In this document: one piece after another, positions 34,723 to 41,938 of the stretch
Numbering within the stretch: position 1 is the stretch's first letter
Layout: each line of letters opens with the position of its first letter
NCBI GenBank assembly: GCA_965228265.1
Contig: OZ245804.1
Coordinates: 744,001 to 808,000, forward strand
DNA length: 64,000 nt
Direction of reading: 5' to 3'
Source of the DNA: GCA-2732755 sp965228265
GTDB taxonomy: Bacteria; Planctomycetota; Phycisphaerae; Phycisphaerales; UBA1924
Made by a program: the position numbers and the translations under genes
The notes under the pieces: generated by a model
Told to the model about the DNA's origin: nothing
Databases searched by the model: none
What the model saw: the letters and a program-made list of their open reading frames with translations, nothing else

Positions 34723-36285
34723 CTAGATCACGACATGCGCCGGCTCTGGCGTGTCGTCGGTGATCTTCTGGATTGTGATGGGGCCGTCCTCGGTCACCCT
34801 GGCCTCGCCCTCGGGGCTGGTGCAGGTGATGAGCTGCATCTCCTCCTGCAGCAGCATCTGCAGGTGCACCGGGCGCCCCCAGATCGCGCAGAGGTTCTGA
34901 AGCACCGGAAGCGCGCGGGCGGCGTCGACCTCCAGCCCGTTCCACTTGTTCGCCAGGAACAGCTCGCCCCGGTTCAGGTAATTCGCGTCGGCGACGTACA
35001 TCATCGGCTGGCCCATGTTCGTCAGGCGGTAGAGCAGCGTCTGCTTCACGCGTTCGAAGTCACGGCTGACGATCTTGGTCTCGCCCGTGCGCGGGTCGAC
35101 GCCGGTCTGGTACATGCGGTGCTTGTCGACGAATTCGGGTGTCAGGAACTCGTCGATGAAGCTGACGTCGTTGTAGATCTTGCGGATCTCGAACATCTTG
35201 GCTCGGCCCTTGAGGCTCTTGTCGTCGTAGGCCTTCTTCGCGCCCATGTCGTCGAGCGATTCCCACGCCTGGCCGTGCTTGCCCGTGTCCCAGCGGTGCT
35301 CGATGTCCTTCCAGAGTTCGAGCCCGATCTTGTACGGGTTGAACCCGCCCGGGGCCATGTGCACGACGCCGGCGTGCTGATCGCAGTAGTGGATGACCTC
35401 GCGGGCCTCGAGGAAGTGGCGCGTCATCATCTTGCTGTGCCAGTAGGTCGCCCAGCCCTCGTTCATCACCTTCGTCTGCGCCTGGGGGGCGAAGTAGTAG
35501 CTCTCGTCGCGGATGATCGAGAGCACGTCCACCTGCCAGTCTTCGAGCTTGGCGTGGCGCATCAGAAAGAGCAGCACATCGCGCGTGGGCTTGGCCGGCA
35601 CGCGCCCACGGGCCTTCTTCGCCTTCTCCTCGTGCGCCTGCTTCTCGGCCTCCATCACCTGGGCCGGGTTGATAAACGAGTCCATGTAGTCCTTGGCCGG
35701 CAGCTTGCTTGGTGAGTACGGCTCATCCGCACCGCCCGCGCCCTCGCGATCGATGAACACCGAGTGCGGGTCGATCAGGTGCTCGATCGAGAGACACGCG
35801 TCGATGAACCGCTCGACGGTTTCCTGGCCCTGCCGATCGATGTGCCTGCGGATGCGCATCGCGTGGTTGGCGACCGAGTCCATCATCTTGCGGTCGGTCT
35901 TGCTGAACCAGAAGTTGTGCTTGAAGAAGTCGGCGTGCCCGAAGACGTGCGCCATGACGAGCTTCTGGTCGACCTCGGCGTTGGATTCCTGGAGATACGC
36001 GTAGCACGGGTCGTTGTTGATGACCATCTCGTAGATGCGCCCCAGGCCGTAGGCATCGCGCTTGGACATCTTGTCGTACTCGGCGCCCCACCTCCAGTGG
36101 GGATAGCGGATCGGGAACCCGCCGTAGCTGGCGATCTGGTTCATCGTGTCGAAGTCGAGGACCTCGAAGACGACCTCGTAGAAGTCGAGCCCGTACTCGA
36201 TCGCCTTCTCGCGGATGGCGAGCATGTGCTCGACAAGGTTCGGCGGCAGATCGGTCGAAACGCGGGATGAGGCGGCTGGGAGCAT
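34723..36285 (-). CDS. SpoVR family protein
   Basis: A 520-residue SpoVR-family protein, normal length for the family. Recognised by GLDFYEVVFEVLDFDTMNQI, RYPHWRWGAEYDKMSK and NEGWATYWHSKMM. SpoVR proteins influence spore cortex formation in Bacillus and stress survival in Gram-negatives, probably through association with the YeaG kinase and YeaH; their exact biochemistry is unknown. Neither yeaG nor yeaH is adjacent here. GAGGGA lies 6 bases before the ATG at 36285. A zinc-ribbon membrane gene begins the same transcript direction 14 bases upstream of it, so the two may be co-transcribed. Confidence 0.93.
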   Translation of the reverse strand: MLPAASSRVSTDLPPNLVEHMLAIREKAIEYGLDFYEVVFEVLDFDTMNQIASYGGFPIRYPHWRWGAEYDKMSKRDAYGLGRIYEMVINNDPCYAYLQESNAEVDQKLVMAHVFGHADFFKHNFWFSKTDRKMMDSVANHAMRIRRHIDRQGQETVERFIDACLSIEHLIDPHSVFIDREGAGGADEPYSPSKLPAKDYMDSFINPAQVMEAEKQAHEEKAKKARGRVPAKPTRDVLLFLMRHAKLEDWQVDVLSIIRDESYYFAPQAQTKVMNEGWATYWHSKMMTRHFLEAREVIHYCDQHAGVVHMAPGGFNPYKIGLELWKDIEHRWDTGKHGQAWESLDDMGAKKAYDDKSLKGRAKMFEIRKIYNDVSFIDEFLTPEFVDKHRMYQTGVDPRTGETKIVSRDFERVKQTLLYRLTNMGQPMMYVADANYLNRGELFLANKWNGLEVDAARALPVLQNLCAIWGRPVHLQMLLQEEMQLITCTSPEGEARVTEDGPITIQKITDDTPEPAHVVI

Positions 36286-36299
36286 GGTTTTCCCTCGGG

Positions 36300-36830
36300 C
36301 TAGATGCAATATCGGCATCTGGCCCGGGGATCTATACGTGTGAGCGGTGGGTTTGGATCGTCTACCCGAGGAGTCTTAATCGATGGACGGCCAATGATGT
36401 CAATAAGCGTCAAGCCAAAGCCATAAGTACACAAAGAGATACCGAGAGGGTTAAAGAGCGCAGCCCAAGCCAATGATTTGAGTATTAGGCGGTGAATTCG
36501 TGTTGTGAATAACCAGATTAGGAAGACGTGAACCGCGATACCGTTGGCCCAATAGATTGAGGCGACAACATCTCTGCTCAACATTTCGATGGCGAACAAC
36601 CACATGAAAAGGGCGGAGATTGCAATCGGCACAACATTAAAGACCGTGATGCATATTTTGATTCTTTGCCACTTTACTTCCGCTGATTCTGTGGCCAACA
36701 TTTCCAAGGCGAACAGAAGTCCACACTCGGGACACACCTCCGAGCCTAAAGCTCGCAGGTTGTACCCACAACCCGGGCACGGCGTATCGTGCGTGGCGAG
36801 GTAGGTAATGAGTGGGTCTTCGGCGTTCAT
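36300..36830 (-). CDS. Zinc-ribbon membrane protein, AT-rich (paralogue group member)
   Basis: A 176-residue protein with an N-terminal zinc ribbon (C18-x2-C21, C33-x2-C36) and three hydrophobic segments at about residues 58-80, 88-108 and 113-138. The first 28 residues (DPLITYLATHD then PC-x2-C-x-YNLR) are nearly the same as those of the next gene upstream (36893), pointing to tandem duplication. G+C is about 47% (26/60 and 31/60 in two lines counted), well below the window average, while the sister gene is GC-richer. It ends 14 bases before spoVR. Function unknown; it may couple metal or redox state to a membrane partner. Confidence 0.7.
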   Translation of the reverse strand: MNAEDPLITYLATHDTPCPGCGYNLRALGSEVCPECGLLFALEMLATESAEVKWQRIKICITVFNVVPIAISALFMWLFAIEMLSRDVVASIYWANGIAVHVFLIWLFTTRIHRLILKSLAWAALFNPLGISLCTYGFGLTLIDIIGRPSIKTPRVDDPNPPLTRIDPRARCRYCI

Positions 36831-36892
36831 GACACTTTGCCCCGATGACTCTACGCGGGAGCCTGCTCAGCGTTGCCCACCGAGGTGGAGCT

Positions 36893-37228
36893 TTATGGCA
36901 GCAGCGGTATGGATGAAGTCGACGACGGGCCGATTGCCACAAGTACAACCGCCAGCACGACGACGAGCAAGAGCCCGGCTGCGAATGTGATCACCAGCGT
37001 CAAAGCCGCCCGTCTGTACCAGGCCCTGTCGAATTGCTCCGGGCCCTTGATGTGGATCTCTACGCCGTTGTTCTCGCGAATTGTCTTGCGGCGAATCTGC
37101 TCCAGGTCGACTTTCCACCCGCACTCGGGGCACCTGGGATTCTTGATGCCGCGGAGGTTGTATTCGCACTTGGCGCACGGCGCGTCGTGCGTGGCGAGAT
37201 AGGTGATGAGGGGGTCTTGCGGAGTCAT
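36893..37228 (-). CDS. Zinc-ribbon membrane protein (paralogue)
   Basis: A 111-residue protein: N-terminal zinc ribbon with C18-x2-C21 and C33-x2-C36 (PCAKCEYNLRG and RCPECGW), a charged middle (residues 45-70), and one membrane helix at about 73-97 ending in a short Ser/Pro tail (IPLLP). The N-terminus closely matches the protein at 36300. The gap to the next minus-strand gene is 62 bases. Function unknown. Confidence 0.7.
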   Translation of the reverse strand: MTPQDPLITYLATHDAPCAKCEYNLRGIKNPRCPECGWKVDLEQIRRKTIRENNGVEIHIKGPEQFDRAWYRRAALTLVITFAAGLLLVVVLAVVLVAIGPSSTSSIPLLP

Positions 37229-37247
37229 GCCAAGTGAATGGTACTTC

Positions 37248-37574
37248 TTACCAGTATCCGAAACCGCCGCCCCCGCCGAGGCTGCCCGGGTTGGCGATGC
37301 CGTAGGCGCACGTCAGAAAAATCAGAATAAAGAGGCAGAGCATAATGATGGCGACGGTCTTGATAGCACTCTCAACGTCCTTCCAAACAGACCTCCGCCG
37401 GCGGTGGCCGCGATCGAATAGTCCCGGTTCGTAAAGATCTCGCCCGCATTCGGGGCAACAGCCGCCCTGCACGCCCCGTAGGTTGTACTCACAACTCGGA
37501 CACGGGACGTCCTTGTCTGCGAGCATCCGTCTGATGTGTTCGGGTGTGCCGGGCTTGCTTCGCTCGTCGCTCAC
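37248..37574 (-). CDS. Zinc-ribbon membrane protein (paralogue)
   Basis: A 108-residue protein: zinc ribbon with C25-x2-C28 and C40-x2-C43 (PCPSCEYNLRG and CCPECGRDL), a basic patch (RGHRRRRS), and one membrane helix at about 70-90, then a glycine-rich end. The layout matches the neighbouring proteins at 36893 and 36300, so it is part of the same tandem set. The gene lies 19 bases upstream of 36893's end (same strand), consistent with an operon. Function unknown. Confidence 0.7.
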   Translation of the reverse strand: MSDERSKPGTPEHIRRMLADKDVPCPSCEYNLRGVQGGCCPECGRDLYEPGLFDRGHRRRRSVWKDVESAIKTVAIIMLCLFILIFLTCAYGIANPGSLGGGGGFGYW

Positions 37575-37599
37575 ACTGCAATCCTCTCGTTTTTCACCG

Positions 37600-37836
37600 C
37601 TATGGAAGCAACGGGTGCATTGAGTGTGGCCCAGTCACCAGGTACACAACAACCGAAACAATGATTACAAGCGCGAAGACTGCACAGACCAGAACCGTCA
37701 GGCCGGGATCTGGTCGAAGGTTCTCGGGTTTGCCCGGGTGCCAGTTGGGATCGGGCTCGTCGGGCTCAGACATATCGCGCACCGGGCGGCCCTGGCCTTT
37801 GCGGTAGCCCTGAAGCTTGAGTGGCACCTTGTCCAT
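37600..37836 (-). CDS. Small single-span membrane protein in the zinc-ribbon cluster
   Basis: A 78-residue protein without cysteine pairs. A polar, proline-rich N-terminus (about 1-45) is followed by one membrane helix (about 46-66) and a short end (HPLLP) that resembles the IPLLP end of the protein at 36893. The likely start could also be the internal Met at residue 22 (SEPDEPDPNW). It lies 25 bases upstream of 37248's end on the same strand. It may be a degenerate member that lost its zinc ribbon. Confidence 0.5.
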   Translation of the reverse strand: MDKVPLKLQGYRKGQGRPVRDMSEPDEPDPNWHPGKPENLRPDPGLTVLVCAVFALVIIVSVVVYLVTGPHSMHPLLP

Positions 37837-37922
37837 TCCGGCTCATTCTTCGGATTCAAAACAAGATTGTTTCTTGCGACATCCGAATCCAGGTCCGCCC
37901 TCACCAGAAGGGAGAGTGATAT

Positions 37923-38342
37923 TCAGCTCAGTGTCCAATACAAAAACGCACCCAGCGCCCCGATCACACCCAGCGCCACCGAGCCGATCGCCGCGTGCCA
38001 GTGGGGGCGGCGTTTCTCGGCGTTCAGCTTCGTGAAAAGCTCCGGGTTCGTCAGGTGCGTGATCAGCTTCCACGTCGCAAAGAGCTGCACCGCAAAGACG
38101 ATCGGCAGCACAAGGCCCGCGATGAACACGTTGAGCGCCAGGCAGAGGATGCCGACGGCGATCGCGTGCGCGCCGGCTGCTGAGGCGAGCAGGGCGGTGT
38201 AGCCGGGCCTTGGCGGCGCATCGGGGAAGATGAGTTTGGAGGGGTCGATGACCCACGCGCACTCGGGGCAGTCGGGTCGTTCCTGGTCGATGAGGTCGAA
38301 GCCGCACTTCGGGCAGAGCCCGTGGCGCTCGCGGAGGATCAG
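37923..38342 (-). CDS. Zinc-ribbon membrane protein with no normal start codon; possibly the C-terminal half of a frameshifted dciA fusion
   Basis: The frame encodes a zinc ribbon (LCPKCGFDL and DCPECAW), then two to three membrane helices (AGAHAIAVGILCLALNVFIAGLVLPIVF is one hydrophobic block in two parts) and ends WTLS. Coding-like codons (GC-rich third positions) continue upstream to about 38430, but no ATG, GTG or TTG occurs there in frame; the coordinate given is an in-frame CTG with AGGA 9 bases upstream. The upstream codons lie in the -1 frame relative to dciA, whose own tail in the same interval looks non-coding. So either an unusual start is used, or the gene is joined to dciA by a frameshift (natural, or a sequence error). 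Confidence 0.5.
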   Translation of the reverse strand: MILRERHGLCPKCGFDLIDQERPDCPECAWVIDPSKLIFPDAPPRPGYTALLASAAGAHAIAVGILCLALNVFIAGLVLPIVFAVQLFATWKLITHLTNPELFTKLNAEKRRPHWHAAIGSVALGVIGALGAFLYWTLS

Positions 38343-38773
38343 GAGGATCTGTTCCTGGTGCTGCGGGTTGTCGAACGCGGGCCGCCACCCGGCGCTCGCG
38401 GCGAAGTCGTGGCCTCGAGCCTGACGTTTCGGATGGGGACGGGCGACTTGCGGATGAGCTGTTCCTTGATGCCCGCGCGGAGGAGTCTGTCCAGCGCGAA
38501 CCGTGACGAGCTGTCCGCGACGCTCACGCGGAGCGTTCCCTTGTCGACGCGGATCCGCGTGTGCTGGGCGAGTTCCTGCGGGATCAGCTCGTTCCACACG
38601 CTTGTCATCGGGCCGGCGTCGCGCTGGTGCTGCTGAAGCTGCTGCGCGGCTGCGACCATCGGCTGATGGATCGACAGGTCGGGCACCCGGCGCGTGCGCC
38701 GACTCCGCAGGAGCTCCAGCCGACGAGCCGCGGGTGTCCGCCGATCCCGCTCGGCGAGGCGATCGCTCTCCAT
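38339..38773 (-). CDS. dciA: DciA/DUF721 family helicase-loading protein
   Basis: A 144-residue protein. The segment WNELIPQELAQHTRIRVDKG-TLRVSV (split across about residues 58-85) and SRFALDRLL match the KH-like DUF721 domain of DciA, the ancestral loader of the DnaB helicase in bacteria lacking DnaC. GGAGAT lies 7 bases before the ATG at 38773. The last ~24 residues (TSPRAPGGGPRSTTRS) look like an out-of-frame tail that overlaps the adjacent zinc-ribbon frame. It is the only dciA candidate in the window and fits with dnaE, dnaA and parB here. It lies downstream of the rplM-rpsI terminator. Confidence 0.72.
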   Translation of the reverse strand: MESDRLAERDRRTPAARRLELLRSRRTRRVPDLSIHQPMVAAAQQLQQHQRDAGPMTSVWNELIPQELAQHTRIRVDKGTLRVSVADSSSRFALDRLLRAGIKEQLIRKSPVPIRNVRLEATTSPRAPGGGPRSTTRSTRNRSS

Positions 38774-38852
38774 CGAATATCTCCAGTGGTGCTCGCATGG
38801 ACTCTCCGCGTGTGCGAATAGAAGTCTATCGCGGGGCGGGGGTGCGTCGAGC

Positions 38853-38887
38853 AAAAAGCCGACCGCCCGGCTTTGGGGGCCGGGCGG
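38853..38887 (-). terminator. Rho-independent terminator of the rplM-rpsI operon
   Basis: On the minus strand CCGCCCGGC and GCCGGGCGG (38887-38863) form a perfect 9-bp stem with a 7-base loop, followed 5 bases later by a run of five T (38857-38853). It lies 50 bases after the rpsI stop. Confidence 0.75.
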
Positions 38888-38936
38888 CGGAGCGAGAACG
38901 GGGATTGTCGGACCCAAGGCTTGGGGTCCGTGTGGA

Positions 38937-39503
38937 TTATCGCTTCGAGAACTGGAAGCGCTTGCGAGCACCGGGCTGGCCGTACTTCTTGCGCTCGACG
39001 CGGCGGTCGTCCACGGTGAGGTAGCCGTGCTCACGGAGCACGTCCTCGAGGTTCGGGTCGTAATCACGCAGAGCACGGGCGATCGCCAGGCGCGTGGCCT
39101 GAGCCTGCCCGGTGTGCCCGCCGCCCTGGGCGCGGACGATGATGTCCATCTTGCCCTCGATGCCGGTCACCTTGAGCGGGGCCATGACATCGGTGCGGTC
39201 CTGGGTCTCGGTGAAGTACTCATCGACGGTCTTGAACTTCTTCCGCGCCTTCTGGAAGCGGACGGTGCCCTCGCCGTCGGCGTTCTTCATGCGGACGCGG
39301 GCGATGGCGTTCTTGCGGCGGCCAACGGCCCACCACCAGCCGTGCTTGTCGGCGTTGACGGCGACGCGCTCGCGGCGGACGTTGACGTCCTCGGCCTGGC
39401 CACCGAGGAGCACCTCGCCAAGCTCGGCCCCGGGCATGGCCTCGGAAAGATTCAGCCCGCCCGCGGCGGCCTGCGTGTTCTGGCTGTCGTTCTGATCGTT
39501 CAT
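38937..39503 (-). CDS. rpsI: 30S ribosomal protein S9 with N-terminal extension
   Basis: A 188-residue S9. The conserved domain begins at about residue 58 (GRRKNAIARVRM) and ends with the universal C-terminal tail PGARKRFQFSKR, whose last Lys/Arg contact the P-site tRNA; QGGGHTGQAQATRLAIARAL is the family core. Ordinary bacterial S9 is about 130 residues; here ~57 extra residues precede it (acidic, Gln/Asn/Gly-rich and then VRRERVAVNADKHG). It follows rplM with a 45-base gap in the usual L13-S9 order. Start supported by position; the extension may also hide an internal start. Confidence 0.95.
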   Translation of the reverse strand: MNDQNDSQNTQAAAGGLNLSEAMPGAELGEVLLGGQAEDVNVRRERVAVNADKHGWWWAVGRRKNAIARVRMKNADGEGTVRFQKARKKFKTVDEYFTETQDRTDVMAPLKVTGIEGKMDIIVRAQGGGHTGQAQATRLAIARALRDYDPNLEDVLREHGYLTVDDRRVERKKYGQPGARKRFQFSKR

Positions 39504-39548
39504 GTGTTCTCGCTTCAGTGAACCCTGCCCAAACGGGCGGTATCAGTC

Positions 39549-40004
39549 TTACATCTTCTCAGGCTGGTGCGACGCGTAAGGGTGATCCGTGCCCGGGAAG
39601 ACCTTCATCTTCTTGAGCATGTGACGCCCCAGACGGTTCTTGGGGAGCATCCGCTTGACCGCGTCCTCGATCAGACGCTCGGGCTTGTCGCTGCGGATCT
39701 GGCCGAACGTCTCGGCCTTCAGACCACCCGGGTAGCCCGTGTAGTGGTACTTGAGCTTGTTCTCGGCCTTCGTGCCCGAGAGACCCACCTTGGACGCGTT
39801 GATCACGATGACGTTGTCACCCGTGTCGACGTGCGGGGTGTACTCCGGGCGGTGCTTGCCCATCAGCACGATGGCGATGTCAGATGCCAGACGGCCGAGC
39901 GAAACGCCCTCGGCGTCCACGATCTTCCACTGGCGCTGGACGTCGCCGGCCTTGGCGAGGGTTGTTTCACGGCGTCGTGCCGAGGCTGCTTCATGCGTCC
40001 GCAT
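39549..40004 (-). CDS. rplM: 50S ribosomal protein L13
   Basis: A 151-residue L13. Recognised by RQWKIVDAEGVSLGRLASDIA, GKHRPEYTPHVDTGDNVIVIN and the HP-x-A end (TDHPYASHQPE). The start at 40004 (MRTHEAAS) has AGGAG about 8 bases upstream; ten open codons before it are not used. The N-terminus is about 12 residues longer than usual. It leads the rplM-rpsI operon, with a promoter at 40163-40190 and a ~150-base leader. Confidence 0.95.
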   Translation of the reverse strand: MRTHEAASARRRETTLAKAGDVQRQWKIVDAEGVSLGRLASDIAIVLMGKHRPEYTPHVDTGDNVIVINASKVGLSGTKAENKLKYHYTGYPGGLKAETFGQIRSDKPERLIEDAVKRMLPKNRLGRHMLKKMKVFPGTDHPYASHQPEKM

Positions 40005-40162
40005 GGGGGCGCTCCTGTTGCTGGTCCCCGCCAAAAAAATCGCGCAGGGGCCGATGCTCGTTGAACTCGCCGCCTACCGGGCGGGGCGGGGGAAGGCGAA
40101 CCCTCCCATGTTTGTGACTATCTGCCCGAGAACACCGGCCACCACCGGGGTTTCGGGTCCAA

Positions 40163-40190
40163 AGCCTAGCGCTCACCCCGCCCATGTCAA
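40163..40190 (-). promoter_or_regulatory. Sigma-70-type promoter of rplM-rpsI
   Basis: On the minus strand TTGACA (40190-40185), a 16-base spacer and TAGGCT (40168-40163), a -10 form common in GC-rich bacteria. It faces rplM, predicting a leader of about 150 bases. That leader contains seven T in a row near 40035-40041 on the minus strand, which hints at possible attenuation. Confidence 0.6.
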
Positions 40191-40290
40191 TTGCCCGGGC
40201 CGACCCGGCCGATGGTGAACATGTGGAAATCCTGCCCATATCAAGGCGATCCGCCCAACCCAAACACCCTGACACCCGAGCAGCAACCAA

Positions 40291-41841
40291 ATGAGTGACC
40301 CTACCTCTCTATACGACGGCTCCGATCAGCCACCCGAATCGCCCGGCCCCGAAAGGACCGGTCGCCCCACGCGTGTGGGCCGACTCGGCGCCGAACGAAA
40401 GCACCCTGATCCGGGCTCCAGGAGGGCGGGCCGGCTCACGTGGCTCCTGCTCATCCCGGCCCTGGCGGTCGTCGTCTCGCTCCAGCAGTGCTCGGTCGTC
40501 TCGGCCACACAGAAAGCCGAGAACAACGCTCAGCAGATCGTCCCGGCGAGCCGATCCTCGACCTTCGGCTTGCTCTCGCGGTTCACGGTGAGGTTCCACC
40601 ACCTGCTGAACTCGATCGACGAGAAAGAGGCCGAGAGCGCTCTCGAGAACGCGGGCTACCTCGAAACAATGGACTCGATGGCCGCCTCGCCTCACGAGAT
40701 GCTGCAGGCCGCGGTCGTCCACGGCGAGATCGCCGGCGAACAGGCCGCCCTCGACCAGATCGACCAGACCATCATCGAACTCGACACCTTCGGCGAGCTC
40801 GACCCCGAGTATCGGGCCGCGATCGAGAAGGACGCGCGCCTGCTCGCACGCATCTATCGCGACCAGCCGCTGAGTGAAGAGGACCGCAGCCGACTCATCG
40901 ACCACCACGGCTGGCACGGCCGGCTCGCGCTGACCTTCGGCCAGGACAACGACGACCCCGACCGGGCCGACCTCATCGGCGGTGGGGCGGTGCTCATGAT
41001 CGGGCTCCTCGCATTTGGCCTGCTCGTCGTGCTCGCACTCCTGGCGGGGCTCGTGCTGCTGATCATCCTGATCGTCAAGCTCGGCATCGGCTCGCTCAAG
41101 CTGCACTTTCGCGCCCCAGCGCCCGGCGGCAGCGTGTATCTCGAAACCTTCGCCGTTTTCGTCGCCTCCTTCCTCGTGCTCCAGGTCATCAGCAACCTCA
41201 TCGAAGGCAAAGCGCCCGACTGGGCGCACTACAGCCTCCAGTGGCTCGTACTGCTCTCGATCTTCTGGCCGCTCCTGCGGGGCGTGAGCCTGAAGCGCTG
41301 GCGACAGGACATGGGGCTTGTGGCACCCAAGGGCGTCATCCGCGAGATCGCGGCCGGGCTCATGGTGTATCTGGCGAGCCTGCCCATCTACTTCATGGCG
41401 GCCCTGGGCTCGTTCGTCCTCATCAACCTCCGGGAGATTCTCCTCTCCTCCGGGTCAAACGAGGAGGGACGCGCGATCGAGCCGCCCATGTCCAACCCCG
41501 TCTTCGACATGCTCGAATCCAACGACATCCTGACGATGCTCGTACTCGGCTCGCTCGTCACGATCTGGGCCCCGGTCGTCGAGGAAGGCATCATGCGCGG
41601 CGCTCTGTATCGCCACCTGCGGAGCCGATTCGGGTTCGTGATCTCCGCGATCGTCAGCGCGATGCTCTTCGGGGCGCTGCACCAGTACGACGTCCTGATG
41701 CTCCTGCCGGTCATGGCCCTCGGCGCGTCGTTCGCGTTCATCCGCGAATGGCGGGGCTCGCTGATCGGGTGCATCACGGCTCACGCCATCCACAACACGA
41801 CCATCTTCATGCTCGTCGCGTGGCTGATCTCGGCGACATAG
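40291..41841 (+). CDS. CPBP-family intramembrane metalloprotease with long N-terminal domain
   Basis: A 516-residue membrane protease. The CPBP/Abi core lies in the C-terminal ~250 residues: EEGIMRG (E431, E432), FGALH (about 457-461) and HAIHN (about 496-500) form the metal-binding set, the last part of a multi-helix domain. The N-terminal ~230 residues are unusual: a membrane helix at about 46-66, then a ~160-residue helical, acidic region (ENAGYLETMDSMAASPHEML), then two more helices near 228-270. No CaaX partner or bacteriocin gene is near, so the substrate is unknown. Divergent from rplM; upstream of lptF. Confidence 0.85.
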   Translation: MSDPTSLYDGSDQPPESPGPERTGRPTRVGRLGAERKHPDPGSRRAGRLTWLLLIPALAVVVSLQQCSVVSATQKAENNAQQIVPASRSSTFGLLSRFTVRFHHLLNSIDEKEAESALENAGYLETMDSMAASPHEMLQAAVVHGEIAGEQAALDQIDQTIIELDTFGELDPEYRAAIEKDARLLARIYRDQPLSEEDRSRLIDHHGWHGRLALTFGQDNDDPDRADLIGGGAVLMIGLLAFGLLVVLALLAGLVLLIILIVKLGIGSLKLHFRAPAPGGSVYLETFAVFVASFLVLQVISNLIEGKAPDWAHYSLQWLVLLSIFWPLLRGVSLKRWRQDMGLVAPKGVIREIAAGLMVYLASLPIYFMAALGSFVLINLREILLSSGSNEEGRAIEPPMSNPVFDMLESNDILTMLVLGSLVTIWAPVVEEGIMRGALYRHLRSRFGFVISAIVSAMLFGALHQYDVLMLLPVMALGASFAFIREWRGSLIGCITAHAIHNTTIFMLVAWLISAT

Positions 41842-41938
41842 AGACCCGCCCGCAGAACGCGCCCCTCACCCGCCCGCCCCCCAAGCACCTTCTTGCCCGT
41901 CGGGGAGAAGCAGGAGAAGTTCGCGTACCCTACGGGCG

